Assembly (NCBI RefSeq): GCF_000788395.1 | Contig: NZ_CP009888.1 | Location: 1,322,001-1,386,000, forward strand | From: Pseudoalteromonas piratica | GTDB lineage: Bacteria > Pseudomonadota > Gammaproteobacteria > Enterobacterales > Alteromonadaceae | Length of the DNA: 64,000 nt | Direction: 5' to 3' | Shown here: positions 1 to 8,255 of the stretch, in pieces | Position numbering within the stretch: position 1 is the first letter of the stretch | How the letters are laid out: the number at the start of each line of letters is the position of its first letter | Translations under genes and position numbers: made by a program | Notes under the pieces: generated by a model | What the model was told of the DNA's origin: nothing | Database searches by the model: none | The model's input: the letters and a program-made list of their open reading frames with translations, nothing else

Positions 1-63
1 CAGAGTGCTTTGGTGGGCAGTTTACTCAATACAAAACAAACGTCCGCCGTTGGTTATAAATAA
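1..63 (+). CDS. 3' end of an upstream gene (partial)
   Basis: Frame 1 is open from the first base of the window and stops at TAA 61-63, giving about 20 residues ending AVGYK. The stretch is consistent with the C-terminus of a gene that begins before the window. No family can be assigned from so short a piece. It could be chance read-through of intergenic sequence, but a gene end here would leave a normal 76-base gap before the next start. Confidence 0.45.
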   Translation, partial: QSALVGSLLNTKQTSAVGYK

Positions 64-139
64 GCAAAACAAGCTTAGGGCTAATCTTTATTCGTTCCAA
101 TATTTACAGTAGAATGCCGCCAAATTGATTGGAGGTTGT

Positions 140-508
140 ATGAAGTTTGTTCGTTGGCTATTAGGCCGCATTATTTTATTTTTTGATTTTATTACAACAC
201 CACGCGGTGTTAAGCGCGATGCACAGTTACAGGCTGAAATTGACGCAAAAACCCAAAACCTAAGCTTGTATCAATTTAAAGCGTGCCCGTTTTGCGTAAA
301 AGTACGCCGTGCAATGAAGCGCAACAGCTTAAATATTGAGTTACGTGATGCAAAAACCGAAGGTATTCATCGTGAAACACTTGCAGCAGAGGGCGGTAAA
401 GTAAAAGTGCCGTGCTTGCGTATTGAGCAAGACGACAAAGTAACATGGCTTTACGAGTCTAACGATATTATTGCTTTTTTAGAAAATGAAGTAGCCAAAG
501 CTGCTTAA
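140..508 (+). CDS. Membrane-anchored glutaredoxin-like thiol-disulfide protein
   Basis: A 122-residue protein with an N-terminal hydrophobic segment (residues 4-19), a basic linker and a glutaredoxin/GST N-terminal fold. The redox motif CPFC is at residues 49-52, the cis-proline motif VP at 90-91, and a YESNDI segment near 105-110 matches the glutathione-binding region of glutaredoxins. It probably reduces disulfides or glutathionylated proteins at the inner membrane; substrate unknown. The open frame extends up to a TTG at 125, but GGAGG at 131-135 lies inside that extension and is spaced 4 bases from the ATG at 140, so 140 is the better start. A strong terminator follows directly. Family-level call is secure; exact role is not. 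Confidence 0.85.
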   Translation: MKFVRWLLGRIILFFDFITTPRGVKRDAQLQAEIDAKTQNLSLYQFKACPFCVKVRRAMKRNSLNIELRDAKTEGIHRETLAAEGGKVKVPCLRIEQDDKVTWLYESNDIIAFLENEVAKAA

Positions 509-531
509 ATTACTAAAAATCAAAATGATAT

Positions 532-557
532 AAACGCAGCTTCGGCTGCGTTTTTTG
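532..557 (+). terminator. Rho-independent terminator after the glutaredoxin gene
   Basis: A perfect 9-bp stem (532-540 with 545-553) closes a TTCG tetraloop and runs into a T tract to about 556. The UUCG loop on a GC-rich stem is very stable. Confidence 0.9.
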
Positions 558-607
558 TTTTTTTGTGTATGTGATATACAGTGTTTGTTTTTATCATGGA
601 GAGATAA

Positions 608-979
608 ATGAAGTGGTTGCTCTTACTGTTAGTATTGCCTGTTAGCGTGTTCGCTAAACAATGTGGCAAAACCATGGATACATCGTTAGTTGGTGGTGGT
701 TGTGTATGTCCAATTGGTAAAGATTGGCGCTATGGAAAATGTGTGAGCAATGGGCTACCTGAGTTTGCCATAGATGATGGTAAAGGTAGCTGGCGCTGTA
801 TTGAAGGTTATGTAAAAAAAGCAGCGCGATGCGAAAAGTACATAGTGCCAATGGCTGATAGCAAGGTAATGAAAATTGCTGTGCTCGACTGTGATAGCGA
901 ACGTAACTCGAGTAAAAATTGCAAGTTACCAACACAATTTCAAAAATACTTTTCGAACAAACAAAAAACGCAGCCGTAG
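608..979 (+). CDS. Secreted cysteine-rich small protein
   Basis: A 123-residue protein starting at ATG 608 behind GGAGAG. Residues 1-16 form a classic signal peptide ending VFA, so it is exported. The mature part has eight cysteines (19, 32, 34, 45, 64, 75, 95, 105), an even number that suggests four disulfides. The spacing C-x12-C-x-C-x10-C recalls small disulfide-knot or EGF-like modules, but I recognise no family. The C-terminus is basic and polar. The stop codon TAG (977-979) is partly inside the terminator hairpin shared with the convergent gene. Function unknown. Confidence 0.7.
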   Translation: MKWLLLLLVLPVSVFAKQCGKTMDTSLVGGGCVCPIGKDWRYGKCVSNGLPEFAIDDGKGSWRCIEGYVKKAARCEKYIVPMADSKVMKIAVLDCDSERNSSKNCKLPTQFQKYFSNKQKTQP

Positions 980-989
980 CTGCGTTTTA
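965..989. terminator. Bidirectional terminator overlapping a stop codon
   Basis: ACGCAGC (968-974) and GCTGCGT (979-985) pair around a CGTA loop, with A and T runs on both sides, so it can end both the small secreted-protein gene and the minus-strand ATP-grasp gene. The plus-strand stop codon spans the loop and the first base of the 3' arm. Confidence 0.85.
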
Positions 990-1004
990 TTATTAAGCTG
1001 AAAG

Positions 1005-1976
1005 TTAGTCGTTACTTTCTTTAGCTGATTTAGCAGTAGGTGCTTTTATTGTTTTTTTCGCTGCCGCTTTATCAAAAATTCCTAAGCGAATACGAATAAA
1101 GTGGAATATTTCACGCGGTACATCAATATCAACAGCGCTTTCTAACCCTTCAAAACCTGGCGATGAGTTGGCTTCGCAAATTTTAAAGTGTTCTTGATCG
1201 AATAATAAATCGATACCGGCAACATCTAAGCCTAATACATTAGCTGTTTGTGTTGCTAGCCACTCAATCTCTGGAGTGATTGGGTAAAGCTTGCCCACGC
1301 CGCCGGCACTTACATTGGCTTTAAAGTTTTCGCCATTTGAATTTCGTTCCATACACGCAATTGCGCGTCCACCTATGGTAAATACGCGTAAATCTCGACC
1401 ATGGCTGGCTTTTACAAACTGCTGAAGAATAATGTTTGCTTTTGGACTTGTTGCTTCGATCAGTTGCATTAAGTCATCAAATTCACCGGGTGATTTTGAT
1501 AAAAATACCCCGCTACCTTGTGAACCCGAAAGGGTTTTAACTACCACAGGAAAGCCAATTTGTTTTTCAACTAGTGCCACGTTTACCGGGAACTTAACTA
1601 GCATGGTATCGGGTGTTGGTAAGTTTTTCTCAGCTAAAATTTGTTGAGCAAATAATTTGTCTTTTACCACTTCAATAGAATGAGAGCTGTTTACGCAATA
1701 CACACCTAGTCGCTCTAAGTGACGAACAACAGCAAGGGTAAAGTACGTTGTACCAGCACCCATACGCGGCATTACAAAGTCAGGCAGCTTCTGACGCTCA
1801 CCATCGATTAATATACTTTTTTCATCATCACGGGTAACCGTAAGATCAAACTGATCAGGCGAGAAAACTTGAAGATCGATGTTTTCTTCTTTTGCGACTT
1901 CAACTAAGCGATTAACTTCATATGCTTCTTGTCGTAGTAGTAAGTCATTGTGTTTGTAAATTATCCAACCACGCAT
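1005..1976 (-). CDS. RimK-family ATP-grasp ligase
   Basis: A 323-residue ATP-grasp enzyme of the RimK (alpha-L-glutamate ligase) superfamily, which uses ATP to join amino acids or a peptide tail to a protein or small-molecule carboxylate. The glycine-rich ATP loop SGSQGSGVF is at about 150-158, and the metal-binding CEANSSPGFEGLE segment at 267-279 closely follows E. coli RimK. The N-terminal third differs from RimK and the C-terminus carries a Lys/Ala-rich tail (303-323). The start ATG shares one base with the maoP stop (TAATG arrangement), so the two are probably translationally coupled. Glutamylation of S6 is only one possibility; the true acceptor is unknown. Confidence 0.85.
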   Translation of the reverse strand: MRGWIIYKHNDLLLRQEAYEVNRLVEVAKEENIDLQVFSPDQFDLTVTRDDEKSILIDGERQKLPDFVMPRMGAGTTYFTLAVVRHLERLGVYCVNSSHSIEVVKDKLFAQQILAEKNLPTPDTMLVKFPVNVALVEKQIGFPVVVKTLSGSQGSGVFLSKSPGEFDDLMQLIEATSPKANIILQQFVKASHGRDLRVFTIGGRAIACMERNSNGENFKANVSAGGVGKLYPITPEIEWLATQTANVLGLDVAGIDLLFDQEHFKICEANSSPGFEGLESAVDIDVPREIFHFIRIRLGIFDKAAAKKTIKAPTAKSAKESND

Positions 1977-2320
1977 TAGTAATTACCTTCTAATTCATTT
2001 AATGCGTTATCAACATGTTTAGGCATATTGCCTGTAAGCGTATGAATTTTTCTTCCTTGGGTTACTGACTTATATTTGTGCCACAGACTTTCGATACGCG
2101 TTTCTGCCTCGCGTTTAGTTTGGCACATAGTTAAAAAGTTTTGCTCAGTATGATTTTGAGGCTCTGCAAGCTGATGCTCGAGTTGAAATAATCGCTTACC
2201 AATGGCTGTTAACAATTCTGCTTCTTGAATTGTAAAGTGACCGCTACGGTTAAATCCTTGTGGAAAATTCAGGTCATCATAGAAATTGCTTGTTTTTACA
2301 AAACCATGTAATAAATCCAT
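1976..2320 (-). CDS. maoP: MaoP/YifE family protein (DUF413)
   Basis: A 114-residue protein of the DUF413 family. The pattern F-x2-LNFPQGFNRSGHFTIQEA at 16-34, the W-KY segment near 85 and FHTL-like IHTLTG near 93-98 match E. coli YifE/MaoP. In E. coli MaoP organises the Ori macrodomain together with a nearby cis site, maoS. The gene lies divergent from an HdfR-type LysR regulator, exactly the E. coli arrangement, which supports orthology. Here the downstream partner is a RimK-like ligase, overlapping by one base. Whether it acts on the chromosome origin here is inference. Confidence 0.85.
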   Translation of the reverse strand: MDLLHGFVKTSNFYDDLNFPQGFNRSGHFTIQEAELLTAIGKRLFQLEHQLAEPQNHTEQNFLTMCQTKREAETRIESLWHKYKSVTQGRKIHTLTGNMPKHVDNALNELEGNY

Positions 2321-2400
2321 GTGATATTCTCATGTTGACAACTTTGCCCATTTTGGCGGAGTATGCGTGAATTGTGTTTGCTAAGTACAACAATAAAATT

Positions 2401-2415
2401 TTATCGTCACGATAA
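2401..2415. promoter_or_regulatory. Palindrome in the maoP-hdfR divergent promoter region
   Basis: TTATCG-TCA-CGATAA is a perfect 6+3+6 inverted repeat 12 bases upstream of the hdfR TTG start, in the 106-base gap shared by both genes. It could be an HdfR autoregulatory operator or, by analogy with E. coli, part of a maoS-like site. No direct evidence separates these. Confidence 0.4.
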
Positions 2416-2426
2416 GAGATACTGTT

Positions 2427-3299
2427 TTGGATATTGAATTAATTAAAACCTTCATTGAAGTAAAGGATTGTCGCCATTTTGGTAAGGCTGCTGAAAATTT
2501 ATATTTAACGCAAGCTGCTGTAAGTTCTAGAATTCGCCAACTTGAGCAGTATTTTGGCGTTGAATTGTTTGTACGCAATCGCAACAATATTCAATTAACC
2601 GCTGCAGGAGAGCGTTTTGTTTCACACGCTGAAGTGATGATGCAAACACTGCGCATGGCAAAACAAGATGTGGCGTTATCAGTTGAACAGGTTACGCAAA
2701 TTTCAATTGCAGGTACGCCAAATACGTGGGACACCTATATTCATGACGCAATCTCAAAGATTTATGCGTCTCAACCGGATGTTAGCCTAGTCGCTGAAAT
2801 ATTAGCGCGAGAGCAAATAACCCGGCAGTTACTGGAACGTTCACTTGATATTGCAATCATTTTTGATCCTCCCAAAGCAGAGGAATTGAAAATTGAACTG
2901 TTGCATACATTCGCATTAATCCCAGTATCAACGTCAAGCGAGCCAATTGCCAGCCCAAGTGATGTAACCCGTTATATTCGTGTTGATTGGGGCACTAATT
3001 TCACCGCATGGCACGGTAAAGAGCTTAAGGGCATGGCAACACCATTAATGCGAACCAGTACGGCACGTATCGCACTAGATTTAATGTTGCAATGTGGCGG
3101 CACAGCCTATTTACCTGATGTATTAGTAGAGCCCTTTATTGAGCAAGGGTCGTTGCATCGATTAGATGCATTACCTGAGTTTAAGCGTGATGTGTATATT
3201 GCGTACCATAAAGAGAATGAGCATGCACAAAAACTGCATGCTATTCGTCGTATGTTAGGTAAAGAAGAACCTGAAGCACCCACTATAATTGTGCCTTAA
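2427..3299 (+). CDS. hdfR: LysR-type transcriptional regulator HdfR
   Basis: A 290-residue LysR regulator. The N-terminal winged helix-turn-helix (about 1-60, RHFGKAAENLYLTQAAVSS then VRNRNNIQLTAAG) is almost identical in pattern to E. coli HdfR, and the effector domain keeps the RVDWGTNF segment (E. coli RLEWGPDF). In enterics HdfR represses flhDC and acts at a few other promoters; the target here is unknown. The start is TTG at 2427, reading LDIELIKTF, the canonical first residues of the family. It overlaps the end of the convergent acetyltransferase gene by four bases. Confidence 0.9.
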   Translation: MDIELIKTFIEVKDCRHFGKAAENLYLTQAAVSSRIRQLEQYFGVELFVRNRNNIQLTAAGERFVSHAEVMMQTLRMAKQDVALSVEQVTQISIAGTPNTWDTYIHDAISKIYASQPDVSLVAEILAREQITRQLLERSLDIAIIFDPPKAEELKIELLHTFALIPVSTSSEPIASPSDVTRYIRVDWGTNFTAWHGKELKGMATPLMRTSTARIALDLMLQCGGTAYLPDVLVEPFIEQGSLHRLDALPEFKRDVYIAYHKENEHAQKLHAIRRMLGKEEPEAPTIIVP

Positions 3300-3715
3300 T
3301 CTTGATAAATATTGGGTAAATAGATTTCCATATTTGCGTCTGGGAATTTAGGCGCTTTAAAACCAAACTGCTGATAAAGCCCATGCGCATCTTTAGTAGC
3401 AAGGGTAAAACGTCTTAAACCTTGTAAATTTGGGTGTTCGACAATGGCTTTAATGAGCGCTTTACCAACTCCCAAACCTCGGTTGTCAGGTAACACAAAG
3501 ACATCGAGTAGATTTGCAAATGTGGCATAGTCACTCACTACCCGTGCAAATGCGAGTAGTTCGCCGTCTTCATTTTTTATAACAAAGCATAATGAGTTGC
3601 TTAACGCCGTTTTTAATGTGTATTTTGGAATATTTAAACACCAATATGCATGAAGCGATAAAAACTGATGAATGTGTTCAAAATCATGGTCATCAATTGT
3701 GTGGCACACCTTCAT
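3296..3715 (-). CDS. GNAT-family N-acetyltransferase
   Basis: A 139-residue GNAT protein. The acetyl-CoA pyrophosphate loop RGLGVGKAL is at 79-87, after the beta-4 strand LLDVFVLPD; the terminal HGLYQQFGFK segment (111-120) is the usual GNAT signature closing the fold. It probably acetylates a small molecule or an amino group on a protein; the substrate cannot be read. It starts 12 bases after the LysE-type exporter stop, so the two form an operon, and it converges tail-to-tail with hdfR. Confidence 0.85.
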   Translation of the reverse strand: MKVCHTIDDHDFEHIHQFLSLHAYWCLNIPKYTLKTALSNSLCFVIKNEDGELLAFARVVSDYATFANLLDVFVLPDNRGLGVGKALIKAIVEHPNLQGLRRFTLATKDAHGLYQQFGFKAPKFPDANMEIYLPNIYQD

Positions 3716-3727
3716 ATTGTTTACTCC

Positions 3728-4333
3728 TTAATAAAAGATAAGTGGCAATGTCAGTAGCAGCAAACTCGCCATAACCAAATTAAAACGTTTTAGCTTTTGT
3801 GGATTTTGTAGAAATCCCTTTAAGTATCGACCAACAGCAACCCAAAAAAACGAGCAGGGCAAGGTGGCCAAGTTAAACACGATTACGCCTAGCAAAGCTG
3901 AAGGCCAGTACTGTTCATTAGGTAACGTCAGTGCGGTAACTAAAGTGAGTAACATGGCCCATGATTTAGGGTTCACCAATTGAAATAGCGCTGCTTGGCT
4001 AAAGGTCATGGGGGAGGCGCTACTGTTACTGCTATTTGGCTTACCACGCGCAATTTTAATCGCTAAATAAATAATGTAGCTGGCAGCAAATACACTTAAT
4101 ACTTGATGCAGCATTGGATACTGCTCAAACAGCTTGCCGAGGCCAAGCAACATAGCTAAATGCATACACGTCATGCCGATACGAATGCCCACAATATGCG
4201 GTAGTGTTTTACGAAAACCAAAATTCGCCCCTGAATAGGCGAGCAGAATATTATTTGGCCCAGGTGTGAGTGTGGCACTAATGCTAAATAATATAAGTGC
4301 AGGCAATAATGATAATACTGTGCTGGTTTCCAT
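3728..4333 (-). CDS. LysE/RhtB-family amino acid exporter
   Basis: A 201-residue inner-membrane protein with about six hydrophobic segments and the family signature TPGPNNILLAYSGANFG near residues 23-39. LysE/RhtB members export amino acids or their analogues. The gene is divergent from a MocR-type regulator, with a perfect 18-bp palindrome in the shared promoter region, so it is probably controlled by that regulator. A GNAT gene follows. The exact substrate is unknown. Confidence 0.85.
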   Translation of the reverse strand: METSTVLSLLPALILFSISATLTPGPNNILLAYSGANFGFRKTLPHIVGIRIGMTCMHLAMLLGLGKLFEQYPMLHQVLSVFAASYIIYLAIKIARGKPNSSNSSASPMTFSQAALFQLVNPKSWAMLLTLVTALTLPNEQYWPSALLGVIVFNLATLPCSFFWVAVGRYLKGFLQNPQKLKRFNLVMASLLLLTLPLIFY

Positions 4334-4344
4334 TTTGATCCTCT

Positions 4345-4362
4345 AATTGTATCAATACAATT
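4345..4362. promoter_or_regulatory. Perfect palindrome between LysE exporter and MocR regulator
   Basis: AATTGTAT-CA-ATACAATT is an 8+2+8 perfect inverted repeat only 12 bases upstream of the exporter start. The half-site ATTGT/ACAAT recurs at 4420-4436 over the regulator's start codon. This pattern suits an autoregulated MocR-type operator serving both divergent genes. Confidence 0.6.
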
Positions 4363-4419
4363 TCATGTTTATTTATATTGTTAGCAATGGCATATTGTTT
4401 AAAAAGGATCAATTTAAAT

Positions 4420-4436
4420 ATTGTTATGAATACAAT
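4420..4436. promoter_or_regulatory. Second ATTGT...ACAAT site overlapping the regulator start codon
   Basis: ATTGT at 4420-4424 and ACAAT at 4432-4436 form an inverted repeat around the ATG at 4426, sharing half-sites with the upstream palindrome. Binding here would block transcription or translation of the regulator. The short arms mean chance cannot be excluded. Confidence 0.4.
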
Positions 4437-5808
4437 TTGGTTGCCAGATGTTACGGAGTACCAAAAACTCTGTAAATTAAACTCAAAATATCAAGCGCTT
4501 GCGGATTTAATTGAGCGTGTCGCTCAATCTGGGGTAATTTCTTCCGAGCAAAAGTTGCCAGCGCAGCGAATTTTAGCCGACCACCTTGGTGTGACTCATG
4601 GCACGGTTACGCGCGCCTATGATTTACTCGTTAAACGCGGCATTGCTACGGCAAAACTGGGGGCTGGTACGTTTATAAAAGCGCAGTCGGTACATCTGGA
4701 TGAGTTAGACGATACCGATTTTTCATCGAGCATGATGCCGCTTATGGGGCAGCAAAATGTATTGGCCGAGCAAATGCGTAAGCTCGCAAATAACGAATCT
4801 GCGCTGACAGATATTTTGCGCTACAAACTCAATGGCAGCGATGAACTACAAAGTACGTTTAAAGCTTGGTTAAACGATAAAGGATTGCAAATTGGCAAGC
4901 AGGAACTGATTTTTTGCCAAGGTGCCCAGCAAGCGATTTACAGTGTGCTTGCTGCATTGTGCCAAGCTGGCGATACGGTGCTTCACGAGGAAATGTGTTA
5001 TCCCGGTTTTTATCAAGCGTGTGATTCACTTGGTTTAAATACAAAATCGATTGAGCTTACACCTCAAGGCATCGATTTAAACGTGCTTGAGGCCTACTTT
5101 AAGTCGAATTCAGTCAAAGCAATTTACATAACGCCAAACTGCCAAAACCCCACCAATATTCGTTATGACCAAGCAACGTTAGATGGACTGCTTGCGCTCA
5201 GTCAGCGTTATAATTTTTTTATTCTTGAAGATGACGTTAATTATTGCTTACCTGAAAACTGGCGTTTACCACTTTGGCAAACTGCCAACGACAGGGTGTT
5301 CTATATTGGTAGCTTTTCAAAATACTTTGCTGGTGGCTTGCGGGCGGGATACTTAATTGCGCCATTTTTGTGGCAACAAGCAGTGCTTAAGCAAATTCAT
5401 AGTCAGTGTTGGTCGGTATCTATGATGAATTTTGAGTTGTTAGCACTTGCATTACACGATGATGAATTTAAACGCAACCAATCGCAGCTTGCAGATGAAG
5501 TAAGCGCGCGCATCAAATTACTGCGATCGCTTTTTGAAAAACATGGCTTAGAGGCCATTTTTTCGGGCTTGAATGTGTATTTACCACTGCCGGAGCATAT
5601 CAATATGTTCTCACTGGCAAATCAATTAAAAGCAAATCGCGTGATTGTGCGAACCGTTGATGTATTCACACGCAATGGCAACGCGAATTGTAACGCACTT
5701 AGATTTACTTTGGGCGGCCCCAGCTCACGACAAGCATTTGAACTTGGCCTTGCCCGTGTTGATCAAGTGCTACGGCATCGTGATGGTGGTATTGAAGTGG
5801 TCATTTAG
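4426..5808 (+). CDS. MocR-type regulator (GntR DNA-binding domain fused to PLP aminotransferase fold)
   Basis: A 460-residue protein with an N-terminal GntR winged helix (about 18-85, KLPAQRILADHLGVTHGTVTRAYDLL) joined to a fold-type I aminotransferase domain (about 125-450). The PLP lysine is K299 in SFSK, the cofactor aspartate lies in EDDVNY (268-273) and the NCQNPT segment (238-243) is conserved. MocR proteins sense PLP or amino-compound ligands. The open frame begins at 4378, but ATG 4426 is the typical start, since residues before it do not resemble the family. Its divergent partner is a LysE exporter, so it probably senses an exported amine or amino acid. Confidence 0.85.
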   Translation: MNTIWLPDVTEYQKLCKLNSKYQALADLIERVAQSGVISSEQKLPAQRILADHLGVTHGTVTRAYDLLVKRGIATAKLGAGTFIKAQSVHLDELDDTDFSSSMMPLMGQQNVLAEQMRKLANNESALTDILRYKLNGSDELQSTFKAWLNDKGLQIGKQELIFCQGAQQAIYSVLAALCQAGDTVLHEEMCYPGFYQACDSLGLNTKSIELTPQGIDLNVLEAYFKSNSVKAIYITPNCQNPTNIRYDQATLDGLLALSQRYNFFILEDDVNYCLPENWRLPLWQTANDRVFYIGSFSKYFAGGLRAGYLIAPFLWQQAVLKQIHSQCWSVSMMNFELLALALHDDEFKRNQSQLADEVSARIKLLRSLFEKHGLEAIFSGLNVYLPLPEHINMFSLANQLKANRVIVRTVDVFTRNGNANCNALRFTLGGPSSRQAFELGLARVDQVLRHRDGGIEVVI

Positions 5809-5899
5809 CTTAAAAAAATGAGGGAATGACTTCGAAAAATAGCCGTGGTGTGCTATCTTTTCGCCAATTTTATCGCTATCGATTTATAAGAGAAATTTG

Positions 5900-7384
5900 A
5901 TGACAATTCGTACACGTGTTGCACCGTCACCAACCGGTGATCCGCATTTAGGAACGGCCTATATTGCACTATTTAACTACTGCTTTGCGAAACAGCAAGG
6001 TGGTGAATTTGTACTGCGTATTGAAGATACAGACCAAGTGCGTAGCACGCGTGAATCAGAACAAGCAATTATGGATAGCCTTAAGTGGTTAGGCCTTAAC
6101 TGGGATCACGGTCCTGATGTGGGTGGTGAGTTTGGCCCTTACCGTCAGTCTGAGCGTTCTGATATGTACAAAAAGTTTGCTCAGCAATTGGTTTATGAAG
6201 GTAAAGCGTTTTACTGTTTTGCCACAGCTGAAGAGCTTGACCAAATGCGTGAAGAGCAAATGGCAGAAGGTCTTCGTCCTAAGTATGACGGCCGTGGTTT
6301 AAACTTGTCTGAAGACGAAATTAAAGCAAACCTTGAAGCGGGTAAGCCTTACGTTATCCGTATGAAAATTCCTGCTGAGGGTTCTTTCAAGTTTAACGAT
6401 TATCTACGTGGTGAGATTGAGATCCCGTGGGAAAACGTAGACATGCAGGTGCTTTTAAAAGCGGATGGTTTCCCAACTTATTTCTTAGCAAATGTGGTAG
6501 ATGATCACCATATGGAAATTAGCCATATTTTCCGCGGTGAAGAGTGGATTAACTCAGCGCCTAAGCTATTAAAACTTTACGAAGACTTTGGTTGGCAGCC
6601 GCCGGTATTGGGTCACTTACCACTACTACGTAACCCTGATAAGTCAAAACTATCTAAGCGTAAAAACCCAACATCTATTAACTATTATAAAGAGATGGGC
6701 TTTTTACCAGAAGCACTGCTTAACTACCTTGGCCGTATGGGTTGGTCAATGCCAGATGAGCGTGAAAAGTTCACGCTTGATGAAATGATTGAACACTTTG
6801 ATATGAAGCGTGTATCACTCGGTGGTCCAATTTTCGATATCGACAAGCTTAACTGGTTAAACGGTTTATGGATCCGCGAAAACTTATCAGACGAAGAGTT
6901 AATGGCGCGTTTCTTTGACTGGAAATTTAACCCTGAGTTACTTGCTAAAGTATTGCCGCAGGCAAAAACGCGTATTAATACGTTATCAGATTTAGTTGAT
7001 TTAGCAGGTCATTTTGTTGCAGGTACACCAGAATATGACCCAGCACTTCTTACAGCAGGTAAAGCTGAAGAAGATGTGGTGCGTGAAGCGTTACAAATTT
7101 TCATCTGGGAACTAGAAGCGCTACGTACTTGGGAAAAGTCAGAGATTTTTGCCATTGCAAAAGCGGTTGCTACACACTTTGAGCTTAAGATTAAAGACTT
7201 CTTAGAGCCAATTTTTGTTGCTATCACAGGTAAAACATCGTCTACATCAGTTGTTGATGCAATGGAGATTTTAGGTTCAGATATGTCGCGTGCACGTTTA
7301 CGTGTAGCGTTAAACCATATTGGTGTTTCTAAGAAGCAAGCGAAGAAGCTAGAAAAAGCCTATAAGGCGTACCAAGCGCAATAA
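5900..7384 (+). CDS. gltX: Glutamyl-tRNA synthetase
   Basis: A 494-residue class I aminoacyl-tRNA synthetase that charges tRNA-Glu in the cytoplasm. The HIGH-type motif is HLGT at residues 16-19 within [13 protein letters not shown], and the KMSKS-type loop is KSKLSKR at about 248-254. The C-terminal anticodon-binding helical domain is complete. The frame opens at TTG 5897, but ATG 5900 follows AAGAGA at a good distance and gives the canonical [13 protein letters not shown] start. It is monocistronic, closed by a strong terminator. Confidence 0.97.
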   Translation: MTIRTRVAPSPTGDPHLGTAYIALFNYCFAKQQGGEFVLRIEDTDQVRSTRESEQAIMDSLKWLGLNWDHGPDVGGEFGPYRQSERSDMYKKFAQQLVYEGKAFYCFATAEELDQMREEQMAEGLRPKYDGRGLNLSEDEIKANLEAGKPYVIRMKIPAEGSFKFNDYLRGEIEIPWENVDMQVLLKADGFPTYFLANVVDDHHMEISHIFRGEEWINSAPKLLKLYEDFGWQPPVLGHLPLLRNPDKSKLSKRKNPTSINYYKEMGFLPEALLNYLGRMGWSMPDEREKFTLDEMIEHFDMKRVSLGGPIFDIDKLNWLNGLWIRENLSDEELMARFFDWKFNPELLAKVLPQAKTRINTLSDLVDLAGHFVAGTPEYDPALLTAGKAEEDVVREALQIFIWELEALRTWEKSEIFAIAKAVATHFELKIKDFLEPIFVAITGKTSSTSVVDAMEILGSDMSRARLRVALNHIGVSKKQAKKLEKAYKAYQAQ

Positions 7385-7407
7385 CAACGTTTAAATTTAT
7401 TGTTTTT

Positions 7408-7433
7408 AAAAGCCAGCGTAATGCTGGCTTTTT
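7408..7433 (+). terminator. Terminator after gltX
   Basis: AAAAGCCAGC pairs with GCTGGCTTTT around a five-base loop and ends in a T run. Confidence 0.9.
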
Positions 7434-7525
7434 ACATTTTATTACTTTTGTTTTCTAGGTCTTTTCCTTAATTTAGGTACGATATAGCCAATTTAATTTT
7501 CCGCTTAAATACATAGGGATATGTT

Positions 7526-8167
7526 ATGAAATGTGTTTCGTTTTTAGCGCTAGTTGGGGCATTGTTACTACCTAATATAACAATGGCTAACAATCAGAAA
7601 CAGGGGCAATATTTTGTCAATTTTGGGGTTGCTTCTAACTATTACAATTACAACAGTAAGGATGCTAGAGACGAGCTCGACCAAAACCTGGAAGAGTTGT
7701 TAGATGAGTATGACTTAAGCAGTGACGATGCTGATATTGTTAATGCAAGTGTCGGTTTGGGTTACTATCTGACTAACGATTTTGCTGTACGTGCTAATTA
7801 TACCTATGGCATCGAGTTGGATTGGCTAGATTGGTGCTTTTTTGATTGTTCAAACAATGTGTATCATGACAGCGATGCAAGCATTTTGACCCTAGATGGT
7901 ATTTATCATTTTTATCATATTAATGAACAATTATCATTTTATGGTATTGCTGGACTAGCTCTTACACGCGTTTCTACTAAGCTCTCTTATTGGCGAGATG
8001 ATCAACGCGAAGTAATAGCGCGCGATAATTCAACCAATTTAGGGGCTAATTTAGGCCTAGGTTTACAGTATGACTTCGCTCGCAATTGGGCTCTAAAAGC
8101 GGGTTATAGCCACCACACCTTCTTATCAATGGATAAATATTACTTGAATATGGAATGGCGTTTTTAG
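7526..8167 (+). CDS. Outer-membrane beta-barrel protein (small OmpA/OmpW-like)
   Basis: A 213-residue protein with a signal peptide cleaved after about residue 21 (TMA). The mature part alternates polar and hydrophobic residues in strands separated by acidic loops, and ends in phenylalanine (MEWRF), the usual signal for BAM-dependent insertion. The pattern of a GLGYYLTNDFAVRANYTYG strand pair and a C-terminal GLQYDFARNWALKAGYSHH matches eight-stranded outer-membrane barrels. One loop holds WCFFDCSNN, which could form a surface disulfide. Ligand or pore role is unknown. It appears to be a single-gene unit. Confidence 0.75.
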   Translation: MKCVSFLALVGALLLPNITMANNQKQGQYFVNFGVASNYYNYNSKDARDELDQNLEELLDEYDLSSDDADIVNASVGLGYYLTNDFAVRANYTYGIELDWLDWCFFDCSNNVYHDSDASILTLDGIYHFYHINEQLSFYGIAGLALTRVSTKLSYWRDDQREVIARDNSTNLGANLGLGLQYDFARNWALKAGYSHHTFLSMDKYYLNMEWRF

Positions 8168-8255
8168 GTACGCTCTATTACCCTCAACAGGTATGACCAA
8201 TTATTAAGAAAAACGCTGATAAAATGCGCGGCCAAGTTAAAATTGAGGTTATTTT

